This document shows positions 19,521 to 22,348 of a DNA stretch of 22,348 nucleotides, one piece after another. Positions within the stretch are counted from its first letter, which is position 1; every line of letters starts with the position of its first letter. This stretch comes from Pelargonium cotyledonis (Eukaryota > Streptophyta > Magnoliopsida > Geraniales > Geraniaceae): NCBI GenBank assembly GCA_036897625.1, contig JAYMTA010001015.1, forward strand, positions 1 to 22,348, read 5' to 3'. Below the pieces are notes generated by a model. That model did no database searches. It saw nothing but the letters and a program-made list of their open reading frames with translations, and was not told the origin of the DNA. Both the position numbers and the translations under genes were made by a program.

Positions 19521-20577
19521 TTATGTAATGGTTTTGGGTTCTAGGGGCACAACTTTCATTGAAGATTTGCTGATAAACCTGTTGGCACCATTTTTGTTGC
19601 TTCTTTCTAAAACTATCTCTGATATTGTTGTAGATTCTGAGTTGAACACAAGCCTCCTCCTACACAATCCAGACCACCTTTGCTTAGAGGAGCTTCCTTT
19701 AGGAGGTGACATACAAAAACCATCCCATGCCTCCCCACTATCCCAATCACTTTCTCCTTCAAATGGCCAAAACAGTGGCTCGCCACGAGACTGATCTGTC
19801 CCTACATTGGCATGCCCCGAGGCTGAGGTTGAGGATGACAAGTAATCATAGTAGCTCGTGCTGTCATTTTCGAGCAACGAAAGACTAGAGTTCGAGGTAC
19901 AGCTCCTAAAACATGGACTAGGACTTGGTAAAGTCATATCAGACAGGAAATTCTTGTTAGGCTCATCAGAATCTATTTCCCAATTCGAGTACTCTTCCCC
20001 GTAAAGGCTCATTGATCTGTCACATATCGAGGAATCCTCAAAACTCTGCCCACAACAACTTGAAGCTCTCATCAGAGCGAGATAAGGATTCTTCGGAAAC
20101 ATCCTCAGTTGATATCAGCAGCCAATTAACCATCATTTCTTCTTTCAAATTGTTCTCCACATGATTCAAGATTATAGACCCATCTAAGAGAATGGTTCCT
20201 TGGCTGAGAAACATACTAGCATAGGCTGATACTGATAACCTGAAAAGCAACCACAGATCGTCAAAAAGCTGAAACAAACCAAATGATCTATTCCCTTCGA
20301 AAAATGATGAAATAGATGAGCTATCTAAAGATAACCACATACCCTCCAAAACATCTAATTGCACAAATGATTGAGGTATAACAGCTGCAGAGATTGGACT
20401 CTTCGGGCTCATACGTAGTTTATGGGACTGATCATTTTCAAGGCCGGGTGATTTTGACATACAATGTCCGTCTTCTCTTTGATTGGGGGTATTCTTCGTC
20501 GTCTTCTTCTTTGTGGATGAAGATGGGGCTTTCATCACAGTACTGCACGAGCTTCCTCTCCCGCTGATTAATCCCAT
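19521..20577 (-). CDS. Unrecognised serine-rich plant protein, probably two coding exons
   Basis: I do not recognise the family. Coding starts at the ATG at 20577, just after an in-frame TAA, and reads MGLISGRGSSCSTVMKAPSS, a lysine-rich stretch, then MSPKSPISAAVIPQSFVQLD. A donor GGAGG/GTATGT at 20343 joins in frame to an acceptor TTATCAG at 20231, giving LDVLE then VSAYASMFLSQG, ILNHVENNLKEEMMVNWLL and EDVSEESLSRSDES. Here the frame seems to change (about 20066-20075) to RASSCCGQSFEDSSICDRSM, LYGEEYSNWEIDSDEPN, LPSPSPCFRSCTSNSSLSLL, PLFWPFEGESDWDSGEAWDG, FCMSPPKGSSSKQRWSGLCR and the stop at 19521. The protein lacks membrane segments and is rich in Ser/Pro with SP sites (phosphorylation is possible). 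The second part alone is a 193-codon frame from 20102. The frame change may be a missed intron, a real mutation or an assembly indel. Confidence 0.6.
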
Positions 20578-21305
20578 TTAAGTTGGGATTTTGAGAATGT
20601 AGGACTGTTCCATTTTCATAGGATCAAATAAGATACAAACAAGTAACATAACACATCAAATTCATAAGATGATCATCAACAATTCTCATTATGTCCCACA
20701 AAAGGGCACAAATGATCCAATTTTCATAGCATAACATAACAAAAGTGAACCACTTTGGATGTACACAAAACAATCTGATGAGGAAAACAACTTCTCTAGT
20801 TCACACGACGAAAACCCATGAAATCGATAGACCTACAAAGCGTCTCAGCTATTTTCGACTTCATTGAATCCATAAATGAATGAATTTTGAGAACAATTGT
20901 AACCTTATATCCTTCAATTTATTGATTAAAACCAATAAATCAGCTAATCTCTAATTGTTTGAGTAATAAATTAACTCAGAACTTAAAAAAAAAATCACAA
21001 AATCTGAAACAAGCACGGCTCAAAATCTAAAGAAAAAATATAAAAAATTGAAGCAAAACTGACAGTTAATATAATCAAAATATACTTTAAAAAAAGAAAG
21101 AAAAAAAGAAGTGAAGACATTACCTTGTATATGGAAGCTGAGATAAACCCTAATACTCTGGTTCAGAAAACTGCAAATCACAAGCAAAGACTTCAATGAT
21201 TTTACGAGTTTGAGATAAGAAACCAAAAACCTATAAGAACTTAGGAATTGGGAGGAAATCTGGAGCTGATTATGTGTTGTTGTCTGAAAATTATTTACCG
21301 TTATA
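20578..21305 (-). promoter_or_regulatory. Probable 5' UTR exon and leader intron of the unrecognised gene
   Basis: On the minus strand a likely leader exon runs from about 21305 to 21124 and ends with a good donor, ATACAAG/GTAATG. A possible acceptor lies near 20613 (TGGAACAG), about 35 bases before the ATG at 20577. The intron would be about 510 bases and AT-rich. A long open frame on this strand (21493-21020) runs across the donor, is made mostly of L, F, S, Y and K codons, and I do not take it as coding. Confidence 0.4.
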
Positions 21306-21308
21306 GAA

Positions 21309-21343
21309 GTTCCCGCGCTTTTCTTCAATAGCATATATATATT
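21309..21343 (-). promoter_or_regulatory. TATA box and E2F-like site
   Basis: Minus strand: TATATATAT at about 21333-21342 is followed closely by GCGCGGGAAC at 21309-21318. On the plus strand this reads GTTCCCGCGC, which contains the E2F core TTCCCGC. A site this close to the expected transcription start is typical of plant S-phase or DNA-damage genes (general knowledge). The link to this gene's expression is inference. Confidence 0.45.
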
Positions 21344-21493
21344 AGGGAAATAGAATATTCTTTGCTCATAATCTGACTGTATTTTGGAGATTTTGTTTCT
21401 ATAATTTCCAAAATTTTGTTCAATAAATAAAAATACAGTCCTAAATAAATAAAAAATCAGGAGTAACTTGTGCTCCACTTTAAGAAAATTCAT

Positions 21494-22034
21494 GCATCTT
21501 AATTTGTACGGATATTATGCATAATTTGCATTCCAATCATCCACAAATTTACAAATTTGCATTTATCATTATATTTCACAAAAACAAATAAAAGATTATT
21601 TTAATTAGTTTAGCTCTTGGTGCATGCATTGTATATGTATCAACCTATGAATATTCCAAAATCTGTAGAGTTGACGAATAGTCACTGTTCACTAACCAAC
21701 AAGACCATCCAGTGTGCATGTGCAAGACTATTGTTTTTAGGCAAATTTTCAGGTTCAAAACCAAGAATTAATCATTAATTTAAGAGGATATTATTCCTCA
21801 ACAACTCATCTCTGTTATGGGAAAAAATAAAAGTTAATTCATTTGTCAAATACTATTGGTCTCTTGCATCTCAAACAAGATTGAATTGTCTCTATTATTT
21901 TGTTTTGTTTTGTTTTGTTGAATCATATATTTATTGGAAAAAGTAAAGCAATTTGGTTTATGAACTAATTTTTATATAATATAAATAGTTCGTGTAAAGA
22001 CTTAAGTCAATGACTCATTCTTATAATTTACAGT
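21494..22034. other. AT-rich intergenic DNA, nothing supported
   Basis: A (TTTTG)n microsatellite lies at about 21898-21920. I see no gene, RNA or transposon end here. Confidence 0.5.
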
Positions 22035-22348
22035 ACAAATGAAAACAATCTCCTTCACCATATCCGACAAAGGCGCATGGAACCGCTTTATCATCAAGTT
22101 TCAACCTCTGTTCCTTTGGTACGTGCACAAATGCTTTGCAACCAAACACTTTCAAATGAGAATAAAAAAGTTCTTTCCAATCCATACTTGCTCTGGAATT
22201 TCGAACCCCAAAGGAACTGATGGTGATCTATTGATCAGATAGCAGGCAGCCCATACAGCTTCTCCCCAGAATGTCTTGGGTAACTTGGACATTCTTAGCA
22301 TACATCTGACTTTCTCCACAATGGTACGGTTGTACCGTTCAGCTACAC
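22035..22348 (-). pseudogene. Ty1/copia retrotransposon integrase fragment, frame-shifted
   Basis: From the right edge the minus strand reads VAERYNRTIVEKVRCMLRMS, then KTFWGEAVWAACYLINRSPS, the classical copia integrase region that follows the catalytic core. After GKN the frame shifts at a run of six T (plus-strand A run, 22164-22169). It goes on in another frame as YSHLKVFGCKAFVHVPKEQR and CAFVGYGEGD, also copia-like, until the likeness ends near 22035. The 5' part lies beyond the window. No LTR is seen. The element is a dead fragment cut at its left side. Confidence 0.85.

Noticed and set aside
21020-21493. 157-codon open frame (-)
   Set aside because: Low-complexity L/F/S/Y composition; it crosses a strong donor and the promoter of the neighbouring gene.

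Overview
This is a piece of a plant nuclear genome. The genes are split by short AT-rich introns with GT-AG borders, the spaces between them are full of transposon remnants, and the proteins match flowering-plant families. I cannot name the species; a eudicot is likely. There are no bacterial operons, CRISPR arrays or rRNA genes.

Layout. Bases 1-197 are the end of a CACTA-type DNA transposon. Bases 198-4344 are AT-rich intergenic DNA with a MITE-like repeat, a decayed retroelement gag-like fragment (minus strand, about 2660-3036) and the promoter and leader of the first gene. Bases 4345-13488 (+) hold a complete 19-coding-exon gene for a 969-residue EFR3-type armadillo-like protein, the plasma-membrane anchor of the PI4-kinase alpha complex (EFOP in Arabidopsis, SRL2 in rice). 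All exon phases join without a break. Its introns carry a tRNA-derived SINE-like piece, a 708-bp TRIM-like LTR element with a perfect 5-bp target duplication, and a Stowaway MITE. One intron uses a GC donor.

Bases 14279-17285 (-), convergent with the first gene, hold a gene for a METTL18/Hpm1-type protein-histidine methyltransferase. Its splice sites are intact, but its reading frame is broken in at least one place and probably two. The first motif I glycine is serine, and one segment expected from the family is not found. It is either a decaying gene or one carrying assembly indels.

Bases 17290-19400 are intergenic and contain an 835-bp non-LTR retroelement-like insertion (18196-19030, A-tail, matching 11-bp flanks) plus three imperfect duplications. 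Bases 19521-20577 (-) hold an unrecognised serine-rich plant gene with a likely 5' UTR exon near 21124-21305 and an E2F-like site by its TATA box. The right edge, 22035-22348 (-), is a frame-shifted Ty1/copia integrase fragment.

The three genes do not form a pathway. I see no convincing new biological system. The points most worth a second look are the broken methyltransferase gene, the TRIM-like element, the non-LTR insertion without an obvious ORF, and the uncharacterised E2F-linked gene.
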